A DNA stretch of 64,000 nt from Microcosmobacter mediterraneus (GTDB lineage Bacteria; Bacteroidota; Bacteroidia; Flavobacteriales; Flavobacteriaceae). The position numbers and the translations under genes are program-made. The stretch lies in contig NZ_JAVRIA010000006.1 in the NCBI RefSeq assembly GCF_031846265.1, positions 154,574 through 218,573 on the forward strand, read 5' to 3'. The notes under the pieces are model-generated. The model was not told where the DNA came from. It made no database searches and was given only the letters and a program-made list of their open reading frames with translations. Shown here in pieces: positions 1 through 8,392 of the stretch. Position 1 is the stretch's first letter; each line of letters opens with the position of its first letter.

Positions 1-578
1 AAAATGAGAATGATATTAAAAGTCATTATAATGGTATTACTAATAACACGCATTGGAAAGGTGTTTTAACGGATTATTTTAACTCATCTATGCATAATAG
101 TATTGCGCATACTTCTTCAGTTGTTATTCCAAAGTACATTTTTTTAAAAGCTAATGGTTTTAACGAGTACTATACTTCTGGAGAAGATATAGATTTGTGG
201 ATTAGATTAGCATTAAAGCATCCTGTAGCTTTTAATAATACTATAAGTAGTATTTACACTATTAATAATGATGATAGTATTACATCTTCTAAACTTACTG
301 AGCGGTCATTTATGGATTTGGATGCATATTTAGTTGAAGAGAAGAGCAATGAATCTTTAAAACGCTATTTAGATTTAAACCGTTTGTCTTTAGCTTTTCA
401 GTCTAAAATTGAAGGGAATATAGAAGCATCAAAACAGTATCTTAACGCTATGAGTAAAAGTAATATTAGTCTATTTCAAAGGGTACTGCTAAAACTCCCA
501 AACTCGCTATTGAAAGTGATCTTAAATTCAAGAAATTATTTAAGAAAACACCATATAGATTTACGATTGTTTAGATGA
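1..578 (+). CDS. Glycosyltransferase family 2, C-terminal part (cut by left edge)
   Basis: The reading frame is open from base 3 to the stop at 576-578, so the gene begins upstream of the window; the first ATG (position 90) is internal. The visible part has the GT2 acceptor-side signature GEDIDLWIRL, the conserved ED pair of nucleotide-sugar glycosyltransferases, followed by a helical tail rich in Lys and Arg. It is probably a cytoplasmic or membrane-associated enzyme adding one sugar to a lipid-linked surface glycan. Its 3' end overlaps the convergent ketoisomerase gene by 18 bases, which points to very compact packing of the polysaccharide locus. The donor and acceptor sugars cannot be told from the sequence. 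Confidence 0.85.
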   Translation, partial: NENDIKSHYNGITNNTHWKGVLTDYFNSSMHNSIAHTSSVVIPKYIFLKANGFNEYYTSGEDIDLWIRLALKHPVAFNNTISSIYTINNDDSITSSKLTERSFMDLDAYLVEEKSNESLKRYLDLNRLSLAFQSKIEGNIEASKQYLNAMSKSNISLFQRVLLKLPNSLLKVILNSRNYLRKHHIDLRLFR

Positions 579-953
579 CAAAAACGCATCATAATCTCTA
601 ATATATTCGTTTTCATCGTACTCTGAAGAAGCTAAAACAAAACAAACTGCTCCTGAAGAAATATTTTGAATTTCGCGCCAAATACCTGTGCCAATATATA
701 ATCCTTCATTGGGTTTATTTAGGAGTATTGATTGTCGTTCTTTACCATCATCTAGCACAACCTCAAAACTACCACTCAAAGCTATAATGATAGATTCTTG
801 TATTTTATGAGCATGTCCTCCTCTATAAGTATCTGTAGGTATATCATAGAGATAATAAACGCGCTTAATCTCAAAGGGTAAATCTTGTTTTTCTAAAACA
901 GCAAGACTTCCTCTTACATCGTGCACTTTTGGTATTTGTAGTAACTTAATCAA
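561..953 (-). CDS. FdtA/QdtA-like dTDP-sugar 3,4-ketoisomerase (WxcM-like cupin)
   Basis: This 130-residue single-domain cupin begins with the family's usual IPKVHDVRG segment (residues 8-15) and carries RGGHAHK at 44-50, the histidine motif of the FdtA/QdtA family. Known members convert dTDP-4-keto-6-deoxyglucose to its 3-keto isomer, which an aminotransferase then turns into a 3-amino-3,6-dideoxyhexose. A DegT-type aminotransferase and an acyltransferase lie a few kilobases away on the same strand, which supports this pathway. The start ATG overlaps the end of the upstream glycosyltransferase by 8 bases, so the two are probably one transcript. Whether the product series is Fuc3N or Qui3N (axial or equatorial O-4) cannot be decided by eye. 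Confidence 0.85.
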   Translation of the reverse strand: MIKLLQIPKVHDVRGSLAVLEKQDLPFEIKRVYYLYDIPTDTYRGGHAHKIQESIIIALSGSFEVVLDDGKERQSILLNKPNEGLYIGTGIWREIQNISSGAVCFVLASSEYDENEYIRDYDAFLSSKQS

Positions 954-1779
954 AATATACGTTATCTATATCTCTAGATTTCTCAAGAGCTTTGTATTTA
1001 GAAATACCTCTACAACCTACTCTAAATTTATGTGGTATTTCTGTTAAGGAAATATGCTTATTTCTTAATACATTAAATATGTACTTAACGAGCCAAAAAT
1101 AACTTAAATTTCCATGAAAACGATAGGTTCTTGCTGAACTTGCATAAAAAGCATTGTCACTACCCATTTTTCGGCCAGAACTTTCTTCGGGATGCATAAC
1201 AATGGTTTTAGGAACATGATACATCCTTAAACCTTTATCAAAGGCGTTTCTTAAAAACACATATTCTGTAGATCCTTTAAAGGTAGAACCAACTCCAAAA
1301 TGATGATTAAAGTAAATACTCTTTTTGCTAAATATGTCTCTTTTAAAAGTAATAACCCAAGTAAATATAGTTGTTAGCGAAGATTTTGAATGCCATCCTT
1401 CCTGTGGATATGGTGCTTGTGATTTATTAAATTCATTTTTAGCCTCAAAGGAAATAAAATCAGCCTCAGGATGCTCTTGGTATGCTGATAAAATAGTTGC
1501 TTTGAGATTAGGCTCGTAAACAATATCATCGTCTGCCATTAAACAAATATCTGCAGTAGAATTTTTAATGGCTAAATTTCTACTTGCTGGAGACCCTTTT
1601 GCAAATGAATTAATAACTTTTATGTTAGGATTGCTAGACTCTAAAAGCGCATTAGAAGAGGTCTGATTTATAATAATGATATTAAAATCCTCCAAAGAAT
1701 TATGAACAAATAAACGATCCAAAAAATTTAAATTGGTTTTATTAGTTGTGGAAATTAAAATCTCTAGTATTAATGACAT
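946..1779 (-). CDS. Glycosyltransferase family 2 (277 aa)
   Basis: The N-terminal half is a GT-A fold enzyme: an opening beta strand, the SPASRNLAI segment at about residues 63-71, and the metal/nucleotide-sugar binding ADDD at 82-85. A positively charged C-terminal region without clear membrane helices suggests a peripheral membrane enzyme. It shares 8 bases with the ketoisomerase gene downstream and is divergent from the next GT2 gene, with a palindromic promoter dyad between them. It probably adds one residue of the repeat unit; the specificity is unknown. Confidence 0.85.
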   Translation of the reverse strand: MSLILEILISTTNKTNLNFLDRLFVHNSLEDFNIIIINQTSSNALLESSNPNIKVINSFAKGSPASRNLAIKNSTADICLMADDDIVYEPNLKATILSAYQEHPEADFISFEAKNEFNKSQAPYPQEGWHSKSSLTTIFTWVITFKRDIFSKKSIYFNHHFGVGSTFKGSTEYVFLRNAFDKGLRMYHVPKTIVMHPEESSGRKMGSDNAFYASSARTYRFHGNLSYFWLVKYIFNVLRNKHISLTEIPHKFRVGCRGISKYKALEKSRDIDNVYFD

Positions 1780-1815
1780 TACTTCTCTACAAATGCTCTA
1801 GTTAATTGGCTTTTT

Positions 1816-1835
1816 TTACATTTGCGTAAATGTAA
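1816..1835. promoter_or_regulatory. Palindromic -7 promoter dyad between divergent glycosyltransferase genes
   Basis: TACATTTG at 1817-1824 matches the Bacteroidota -7 consensus TAnnTTTG exactly. It sits in a perfect inverted repeat with arms TTACATTT and AAATGTAA around gcgt, so the minus strand reads TACATTTA, one base from consensus. The dyad lies between divergent starts at 1779 (-) and 1847 (+), so it may be a bidirectional promoter. No clear -33 TTG was found for the plus direction. Confidence 0.5.
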
Positions 1836-1846
1836 GAATTTAATAC

Positions 1847-2734
1847 ATGTCTCAACAGCCTTTAGTTTCTGTTATATGTCTCTGCTACAATCATAGTAAT
1901 TATGTTATTGAAGCTTTAAACTCAGTAACTTCTCAAGATTACAAAGCTATAGAGGTCATTATAGTTGATGATTTTAGTACAGATAAATCTGCTATATTAA
2001 TCGTTGATTGGGTTAAAAACAATAACGCAACCTATATCAAAAATGAAAAAAATTTAGGAAATACAACCTCATTTAACAAAGCACTAAAACTCGCTAAAGG
2101 AGATTATGTTATTGACTTTGCTACAGATGATGTATTACTACCTAATTCTATTTCTGAAAGAGTTAAATTATTTTATAACTCAGACTATGATAATTTAGGT
2201 GTCGTATTCTCTAATGTGGCTTATATAGATGACACTAATAAATTACTTAACTATCAATATGCTATAGATAACCACGGAAAAGCTAAGCATACTCCAAAAA
2301 CAGGTTTTATTTACAAAGAACTTGTTGCAGAATATCTTATTTCAGCATCGTCAATGCTTATTAAAAAAAGTGTTTTAGATCAACTTCATGGTTATGATGA
2401 AAGCTTAAGTTATGAAGATTTAGATTTTTGGTTTAGATCTTCTAGATATTTCGCTTATGACTATGTAGACCAAGTTTTAATTAAAAAAAGAATTACAAAA
2501 AATTCTCTTGGTAAGCAATTCTATTTATTCGGAAAGAACAGTATGTCTAATTCCACTTATAAGGTATGCAAAAAAGCATTAAGATTAAATAAATCTAAAG
2601 ATGAAGACAAAGCTCTATTAAACCGAATTAAGTACGAAATAAAATTATCTTTAAAGAATATGGATCTTACTGCTTTATTTAAGTTTATTTCCCTTTGGAT
2701 AAGGGTAAAACTAAGCGTCTTTAGGAAAAAATAA
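1847..2734 (+). CDS. Glycosyltransferase family 2 (295 aa)
   Basis: This is a classic GT2 enzyme: the opening VSVICLCYNH, the VDDFSTD motif around residues 40-46 that binds the nucleotide, FATDDVLLPN at 91-100 with the DD metal ligand, and the acceptor-side YEDLDFWFR near residue 190. The ATG at 1847 is preceded by a consensus -7 box about 23 bases upstream. It ends convergently with the downstream flippase gene, overlapping it by 24 bases. It is probably one of the sequential transferases of the surface glycan; the sugar specificity is not readable. Confidence 0.9.
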   Translation: MSQQPLVSVICLCYNHSNYVIEALNSVTSQDYKAIEVIIVDDFSTDKSAILIVDWVKNNNATYIKNEKNLGNTTSFNKALKLAKGDYVIDFATDDVLLPNSISERVKLFYNSDYDNLGVVFSNVAYIDDTNKLLNYQYAIDNHGKAKHTPKTGFIYKELVAEYLISASSMLIKKSVLDQLHGYDESLSYEDLDFWFRSSRYFAYDYVDQVLIKKRITKNSLGKQFYLFGKNSMSNSTYKVCKKALRLNKSKDEDKALLNRIKYEIKLSLKNMDLTALFKFISLWIRVKLSVFRKK

Positions 2735-4003
2735 TGGTCTTCTAAAAATCACTAGGATTACTATAAAGTATATGCTGTAACTAACTGCATGTGCAACAGT
2801 AACGCCTTTAACACCTAAACTATCTATAAAGTAAACACTCAAAACATAAGTGAGTGATAAAGAAATGGCTTCTGTAATGATATAATACCAAAACATTTTT
2901 TTTGCTAAAAACTGATACGCTATAACCATAGCTAATACTTTAATAAAGTCACCAATAATTTGCCAAAGAAATAAAGATTCTACTTCAACAAAATCTTCGG
3001 TGAAAAGAATTTTAACAATTAAAGATCTAGTGAAATAGATAATTACTAAACCTAAAGCAAACAAGGGAATAATAGTTTTATAAAAATTTAAAACTTCGTT
3101 TCTAAATCCTGTATCAGTTTTTATTTCTGAAAGCTTTGGTAAAACGTAAAGTGCAATAAGAGTCGTCACAAATAATAGATAATAACCTGATATTCTGCGT
3201 ATGGCTTCCCAAAATCCAGCAGCTTCAATACCTTCATTATTGATGATATAATAGCGTATTAATATAGCAACTAATGGTGTGCAAATTGCAGTAAATAAAG
3301 CCATAACAGAGTAATGACTAAGTCTTTTTAAACTGGCTAAGTTTACATTTTTGCGCTTTATAAGCTTAAGCAATCTTGCATCTTTCCTTATCCATAAAAA
3401 TGACACAAAAACAATAAGTGCCTCTCCAATAGCCATAGCTAATAAAGCACCAAACAATTGATAGCACCATATCATAAAAAGTGTGAGTATGGTGATAACA
3501 ATTTGTCCTCCAATAGCGATAAAAAGAACCGTTTTAAATTTTGAAAGCCCATTATAAACAGACATGATTAAGGCTTGAGCAGTATAAAAAGGTAATGCTA
3601 CAGCTAAGACTTTAAATACAAAACTGTAATTAGTATCTCCTAAAAAAACCAACTTACTTAAATAATCGGAACTTATAAAACACACTATAGAAACTACACA
3701 TGTTGCTAAAAAAGTTATGTAAGTAATCGATGAAATAGTTTTGCTCAATCTAAACGCCTTATGCTTAAATTCTGCTACATACTTTATTACTCCAGAATAG
3801 AATCCTAATGTAGAAATAGATTGAATAGGCGTTAAGAAATTTTTAAAATTTCCGATAAGCGCAAGCCCTTCAGCGCCTACAAAAACAGCTAAAAACTTAG
3901 TCGTTAAAAACCCTGTAAATAACCTTAAAAAAACGGACAGGGAATTTAATGAAGCTATTTTTACTAATAGATTGTTCTTTATTTTATTAATAAATGGATT
4001 CAA
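2711..4003 (-). CDS. Wzx-like O-antigen flippase, copy 1 (probable TTG start)
   Basis: This is a polytopic membrane protein of the polysaccharide transport (PST/MATE-like) superfamily with about twelve hydrophobic segments. It would flip undecaprenyl-linked oligosaccharide across the inner membrane. The first ATG is at 4054, but that would overlap the preceding gene by 41 bases. A TTG at 4001-4003, just after the preceding stop, gives an N-terminus that aligns with the paralogue next to it (NPFINKIKNNLLVKIASLN against KKFQNYINNNVLFKVADLN). I therefore prefer TTG and a length of 430 residues, against 432 for the paralogue. Both copies share a GAEGLALIGN block. Confidence 0.82.
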   Translation of the reverse strand: MNPFINKIKNNLLVKIASLNSLSVFLRLFTGFLTTKFLAVFVGAEGLALIGNFKNFLTPIQSISTLGFYSGVIKYVAEFKHKAFRLSKTISSITYITFLATCVVSIVCFISSDYLSKLVFLGDTNYSFVFKVLAVALPFYTAQALIMSVYNGLSKFKTVLFIAIGGQIVITILTLFMIWCYQLFGALLAMAIGEALIVFVSFLWIRKDARLLKLIKRKNVNLASLKRLSHYSVMALFTAICTPLVAILIRYYIINNEGIEAAGFWEAIRRISGYYLLFVTTLIALYVLPKLSEIKTDTGFRNEVLNFYKTIIPLFALGLVIIYFTRSLIVKILFTEDFVEVESLFLWQIIGDFIKVLAMVIAYQFLAKKMFWYYIITEAISLSLTYVLSVYFIDSLGVKGVTVAHAVSYSIYFIVILVIFRRPLFFPKDA

Positions 4004-4013
4004 AAAAATTAAT

Positions 4014-5312
4014 TTAGTTTTCCTCTTGTATAACACCAAACAATGAGCTACCAAAAATTAATAGCACTATACCAAAATACATTATATAAGTAATAAAGTG
4101 ACCAATAACAGCACCTTCTATGCCATAAATATCAATTAAATAGACACTAGAAACATATAAAATCACAAATAAAAACACCTCAAGAATAATAAAATGCCAA
4201 TACATTTTCTTGGCTAAAAATTTGTATACAATAACAACTGAAAGGACTTTTATTAGATCACCAGCTAACTGCCAAACAAAAAGAGATTCTGTTGGTGCAA
4301 ACTCATCGGTGAATACGATATTAATAATAAATGATCTTAAAAAATAAATTAATATTAAGCCACCAATAAAGAAAGGAATTACAGACTTATAAAATCCAAA
4401 TACCTCGTCTCTAAAGGCTTTTTTACCTTTAATTTCACTAAATCTTGGCAAGATGTATAATGCCAATAAACTATTTACAAACATGAGGTAATAGTCAGAA
4501 ATTCGGTTCATTGCTTCCCAATAACCTGCTTCTTTTATACCTACATTATCAATAATATAATTTCTAATTAAAATGTAAATCATTGGTAAAGCTACTGCAG
4601 TAACAACAGTCATAAGCATATACGGACTCAACGTTTTTATCACGGAACCATCTATAGCTTTTAATTTAATAATTCCCATTAAATTTCTTTGATTAGCAAT
4701 ACCAACCAAGGTTATTAAAAAGGCTAATGAAGGTGCAATAACTGCTGCAATTAAAGCGCCATCAATTTTATTTTGCCAAATAAGTAGTAGTGTTATTAAA
4801 AGGCCAAATACTTGCCCTATGATATTAATAACCAGCAACATTCTAAATTTAGAAAAGCCATTCATTATGGCAAACACAAACATGTTTAGAGAATAAAATG
4901 GTAATACTATAGCTAAAATTTCTATAATATAGGTGTAGTTATAATTATCAGAAAACAAAAAATCATTAATGTACTCTGCATTATAATAGCTTAAAAATGC
5001 AAGTATTATGGTTGTAAAGAAACCTAAATAATAGGTTGTTGATATGGCTTTACTTAGCTCAGAAACATCAGATTTTATTCTGCCAATCATCTTCACTAAA
5101 CCTTTATACATCCCTAAAATAGATAAGGACTGTATAGCACTTAAAAAGTTCCTTAGATTTCCTATTAAGGCTAAGCCTTCAGCTCCGATAAAAATTGCAA
5201 TAGCTTTAGAAGTAAGAATACCAGCAATAATACGTGTAATAATAGTCGCAGTATTGAGGTCTGCTACTTTAAAAAGCACATTATTGTTTATATAATTCTG
5301 AAACTTTTTCAA
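4014..5312 (-). CDS. Wzx-like O-antigen flippase, copy 2
   Basis: This 432-residue polytopic membrane protein is of the same family as its downstream neighbour and recognisably similar along its length: shared GAEGLALIGNLRNFL near residue 45, similar PRFSEIKGKKAFRDEV and PKLSEIKTDTGFRNEV loops, and matching C-terminal helices. It starts right behind the aminotransferase stop (one base apart), so it is in the same transcription unit. Two tandem flippases in one polysaccharide locus are unusual. They may be specialised for different lipid-linked substrates, or one may be decaying, although both frames are intact. Confidence 0.85.
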   Translation of the reverse strand: MKKFQNYINNNVLFKVADLNTATIITRIIAGILTSKAIAIFIGAEGLALIGNLRNFLSAIQSLSILGMYKGLVKMIGRIKSDVSELSKAISTTYYLGFFTTIILAFLSYYNAEYINDFLFSDNYNYTYIIEILAIVLPFYSLNMFVFAIMNGFSKFRMLLVINIIGQVFGLLITLLLIWQNKIDGALIAAVIAPSLAFLITLVGIANQRNLMGIIKLKAIDGSVIKTLSPYMLMTVVTAVALPMIYILIRNYIIDNVGIKEAGYWEAMNRISDYYLMFVNSLLALYILPRFSEIKGKKAFRDEVFGFYKSVIPFFIGGLILIYFLRSFIINIVFTDEFAPTESLFVWQLAGDLIKVLSVVIVYKFLAKKMYWHFIILEVFLFVILYVSSVYLIDIYGIEGAVIGHFITYIMYFGIVLLIFGSSLFGVIQEEN

Positions 5313-6413
5313 TTAGTAGGTATTAACTATATCAATAACTTGTTGTATCTCGCTTTCTGTCATTACAGGACTCAGAGGTATACTCACAATACTATTATGT
5401 ATAGATTCGGTTATGGGCAAATGTAAATGATTAAATTCACTTAAGGATTTTTGCTGGTGTGGTGCTATTGGATAGTGAATATGTGTCTCAATACCATCTT
5501 GTTTTAGATGGTTCATAAACTCCACTCTATCAGCTACTCTAAGCGCAAATACATAATACACATGAGACTTAGAAACGTTGTAATTAGGTAAGGTAACTTT
5601 AGAGTTGTTAATTTTATCCAGATATAGTTTTGCAAATGCTCTTCTTTTGGTATTATCTGTATCTAAATATTTTAGTTTTACACTTAAGAATGCAGCTTGT
5701 AATTCATCCAAACGACTATTCAATCCCAAAAACTGATACTTATATTTTTTATCGCTACCATAGTTTCTGATCGATCTTAAAATAGCGTCTAAATCTGAGT
5801 CTGAAGTTGTAATGGCACCACCATCACCAAGAGCACCTAAATTTTTACTCGGATAAAAACTAAACGCTGCAGCATCAGATAGGTTACCAGCTCTATTTCC
5901 AGTATCATCTTCAGCTCCATGAGCTTGTGCAGCATCTTCAATTAATAATAAATCATGTGTATCAGCTAGTACTTTTAATGTATTCATATCAGCTAACTGA
6001 CCATACAATTGAACAGCAATAATTGCTTTAGTTTTAGAGCTAATTAAAACCTTAACCTTTTCAGGAGAAATATTTAAAGTATCCTCTTGTGGCTCAACCA
6101 AAATTGGTTTTAAATCAGCTTGAATTACTGATAAAACAGTAGCGTAAAACGTATTCGCAGGTACAATAATCTCATCACCTTTGTTTAGTCTACCTAATTG
6201 AATATAGCCCTTTAAGATAAGAGTTAAAGCATCTAATCCACTTGCAGTACCAATACAATAATTTGTGCCACAATAGGCAGCAAATTGTTTCTCAAAAGCA
6301 CTGACGCAATCGCCTAAAATAAAATGTCCCGATTCCATCACCTTTTGCATAGAAAGGCTTAATTCATCATTAAACCTAGCATTTATCCTTTGTAAGTCTA
6401 AAAACTTTATCAT
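5313..6413 (-). CDS. DegT/DnrJ/EryC1/StrS-family PLP aminotransferase (FdtB-like)
   Basis: This 366-residue sugar aminotransferase has the family's EDAAQAHG segment at 159-166 and SFYPSKNLGALGDGGA at 185-200, in which Lys190 is the expected Schiff-base lysine. Enzymes of this family put an amino group on a keto-sugar nucleotide. With the FdtA-like ketoisomerase nearby, the likely reaction is formation of dTDP-3-amino-3,6-dideoxyhexose. Its start overlaps the stop of the upstream acyltransferase gene by 4 bases (ATGA), which indicates translational coupling. The FdtB assignment rests on context; WecE-like or perosamine synthase activity cannot be excluded by eye. Confidence 0.85.
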   Translation of the reverse strand: MIKFLDLQRINARFNDELSLSMQKVMESGHFILGDCVSAFEKQFAAYCGTNYCIGTASGLDALTLILKGYIQLGRLNKGDEIIVPANTFYATVLSVIQADLKPILVEPQEDTLNISPEKVKVLISSKTKAIIAVQLYGQLADMNTLKVLADTHDLLLIEDAAQAHGAEDDTGNRAGNLSDAAAFSFYPSKNLGALGDGGAITTSDSDLDAILRSIRNYGSDKKYKYQFLGLNSRLDELQAAFLSVKLKYLDTDNTKRRAFAKLYLDKINNSKVTLPNYNVSKSHVYYVFALRVADRVEFMNHLKQDGIETHIHYPIAPHQQKSLSEFNHLHLPITESIHNSIVSIPLSPVMTESEIQQVIDIVNTY

Positions 6414-7282
6414 GAAAATACTGAGTTTAGTAAGGTGTGATTTGTAGTATCAATTTCATAAAAATCTTGAGTAATGCTTCTTGCTCCAAACCCTTCTTTC
6501 CAATACAATAGACCTTCATTTACTTTACCATCATTATCATGAGAAATACCAAAATCAAAAAACGCCTTTCTATTAAATACATTGCATAATAAATGATTGT
6601 GCAAAAAGTCTAAGCTCCCAAGCATATTTTTTTTGCTATTTCCTGAAATGTATTGCGAGTGTGCAACATTTTTGGTTTCAAAAATTGTAGTTCCTGCTAC
6701 AAGCTCATTGTCTTTATATACATTAAATTGTCTAATGTTGTTAGGAAACCTTTGTTTCAATAACTTAATTTCGTCTAGACTATGTACTGGTTTTGTTTTG
6801 TGTTTTCTATCTAAATTTGGGATAAGGATTACGTTCCAAAAATCATCAAAAGTATATTCTTCTTTTACTATTAAATTGTTCTTAACACCTCGCTTTACGC
6901 CATCCAATCTATCTTTTGAAAACTTAATATCTTCAGTAGTAGTGGCAATAACTGAAAGAATATCTTTTCTATATAATTCAGCATTTAACTTATAAAAAAT
7001 ATAATCTAATTCCGCCGAAGGATGAGAACAATATATACTCGGAATTTGTTTTACAACTAGTTCCTTAATCCCTTCATTCTCTAAGTACTGCAAAAGCGTC
7101 TTAAAGCATTCTAAAACATACTTAAACTTAATCGTTACTGTTAATATTAAACCACCATAAGTAAGTCCTTGATGAGAATATAATTTACCATCTTTTAGAT
7201 TTGCAGGCAGTAAACCTAGTAAAGTTTTATCTTTATATATCAGTAGAGAATGGTCACTAAATAGATCACTATGATAGTCCAT
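6410..7282 (-). CDS. FemAB/GNAT-like acyltransferase, true N-terminus probably upstream
   Basis: From the first ATG this is a 290-residue protein resembling the FemAB-like 'GNAT family N-acetyltransferase' proteins of flavobacterial polysaccharide loci (GGLILT near the N-terminus, ATTIFETKN, FDFGIS). In this position it may acylate the amino group made by the adjacent aminotransferase. The frame stays open upstream to 7390 and translates to a segment containing WNSFVAKSKNGTFLFQRDF, which I recall as typical of the family's N-terminus. No ATG, GTG or TTG occurs in that extension, only ATT or ATC, and it begins directly behind the stop codon of the upstream glycosyltransferase. About 30-36 residues are therefore probably missing from the ATG-based model. 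Confidence 0.75.
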   Translation of the reverse strand: MDYHSDLFSDHSLLIYKDKTLLGLLPANLKDGKLYSHQGLTYGGLILTVTIKFKYVLECFKTLLQYLENEGIKELVVKQIPSIYCSHPSAELDYIFYKLNAELYRKDILSVIATTTEDIKFSKDRLDGVKRGVKNNLIVKEEYTFDDFWNVILIPNLDRKHKTKPVHSLDEIKLLKQRFPNNIRQFNVYKDNELVAGTTIFETKNVAHSQYISGNSKKNMLGSLDFLHNHLLCNVFNRKAFFDFGISHDNDGKVNEGLLYWKEGFGARSITQDFYEIDTTNHTLLNSVFS

Positions 7283-7390
7283 AAAATCTCTTTGAAATAG
7301 GAATGTTCCATTCTTAGATTTGGCAACAAAACTGTTCCAATCCTCCTTTAAATCTTTATGATATTTTACAATTTTATAGATAGTGAAAAT

Positions 7391-8335
7391 TTAGTTATTG
7401 CTTTCAATATTGGTCTTGTCCACAATATAAAGTGGTCTATTCTTAACATCTCTATTAATTCTGCTAATGTATTCACCAATAATTCCAATTGAGAATAATT
7501 GAATCCCTCCAATAAACATTACACTTACAATTAACGATGTCCATCCAGTTATCGTCTGTTTTAATACAAAATGAGAGAAAATAGCAAATAGAATGACTAA
7601 GAACGATAAAAATGAGATAAAGAATCCTAGTCGTCTTACAAATGCCAGAGGTTTATCTGAAAACCCTGTAATCGCATCAATAGCTAGTGTTATCATCTTA
7701 CCATAAGAGTAACCTGTTTTTCCATCTTTTCGGCTGTCCCTGTTATAAGTCACTTTGGTATGCTTATAACCTAACCAAGCCATTTGTCCTCTTAGAAATT
7801 TGCTTTGTTCTGTCATGTTCCTTAATGATAGAACAATCTTTCGGTCAAAAATCCTAAAATCACCAGCATCGAGCGGGATATCAAAAGAAACGAGGCGCTT
7901 AAAAAGTCGATAAAATAATTTGGCTGTCAGTTTCTTCAAAAAGGATTCACCACGCCTTCGTTCTCGTTGCGCATAGACAATATCAAAACCTTCTTTATAT
8001 TTATTGTAAAGCTCCGAAATAAGCTCTGGAGGATCTTGCAAGTCGCTATCAATAATAACTACTGCCTTACCATTACAAAAATCTAAGCCAGCTGTAAGTG
8101 CAATTTGATGACCAAAATTCCTGCTAAAATCTATAAAAAAAACGCGATTATCCTGTTTGGACAATTCTTGAACCTTTTGAAGCGAGCCATCAGAACTACC
8201 ATCATTTACAAAAATTAATTCATAATCTTCTGTTATTGGTTGTATAGCATTTGATAATCGTGTATAAAGTTCAGAGATATTTTCCTCTTCATTAAATACA
8301 GGAATTATTATAGATAGATCTTTTAGGTTATTCAT
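7391..8335 (-). CDS. Polyprenyl-phosphate glycosyltransferase (GtrB/ArnC-like GT2)
   Basis: This 314-residue protein has a GT2 domain with IIIPVFNEEENI at 9-20, NDGSSDGS at 44-51 and the DSDLQDPPE motif at 96-104 that typifies dolichol- and polyprenyl-phosphate glycosyltransferases. Two C-terminal membrane helices follow (about 232-290), the GtrB/DPM1-like layout. Such enzymes load a sugar on undecaprenyl phosphate at the cytoplasmic face, and a GT-C enzyme then uses it outside. The adjacent GT-C-like gene fits that role. The short spacing and same strand suggest an operon with the acyltransferase gene downstream. Confidence 0.88.
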   Translation of the reverse strand: MNNLKDLSIIIPVFNEEENISELYTRLSNAIQPITEDYELIFVNDGSSDGSLQKVQELSKQDNRVFFIDFSRNFGHQIALTAGLDFCNGKAVVIIDSDLQDPPELISELYNKYKEGFDIVYAQRERRRGESFLKKLTAKLFYRLFKRLVSFDIPLDAGDFRIFDRKIVLSLRNMTEQSKFLRGQMAWLGYKHTKVTYNRDSRKDGKTGYSYGKMITLAIDAITGFSDKPLAFVRRLGFFISFLSFLVILFAIFSHFVLKQTITGWTSLIVSVMFIGGIQLFSIGIIGEYISRINRDVKNRPLYIVDKTNIESNN

Positions 8336-8392
8336 AAATTGATTAACTGAGGTCTAAAGGTAAATAATTCATTAGTATTAGATAAATGGTAA

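Noticed and set aside
1325..1519. Open frame antisense to the GT2 gene at 946-1779
   Set aside because: It has no domain or signal and lies fully inside a well-supported gene on the other strand; its composition follows the antisense of that gene.
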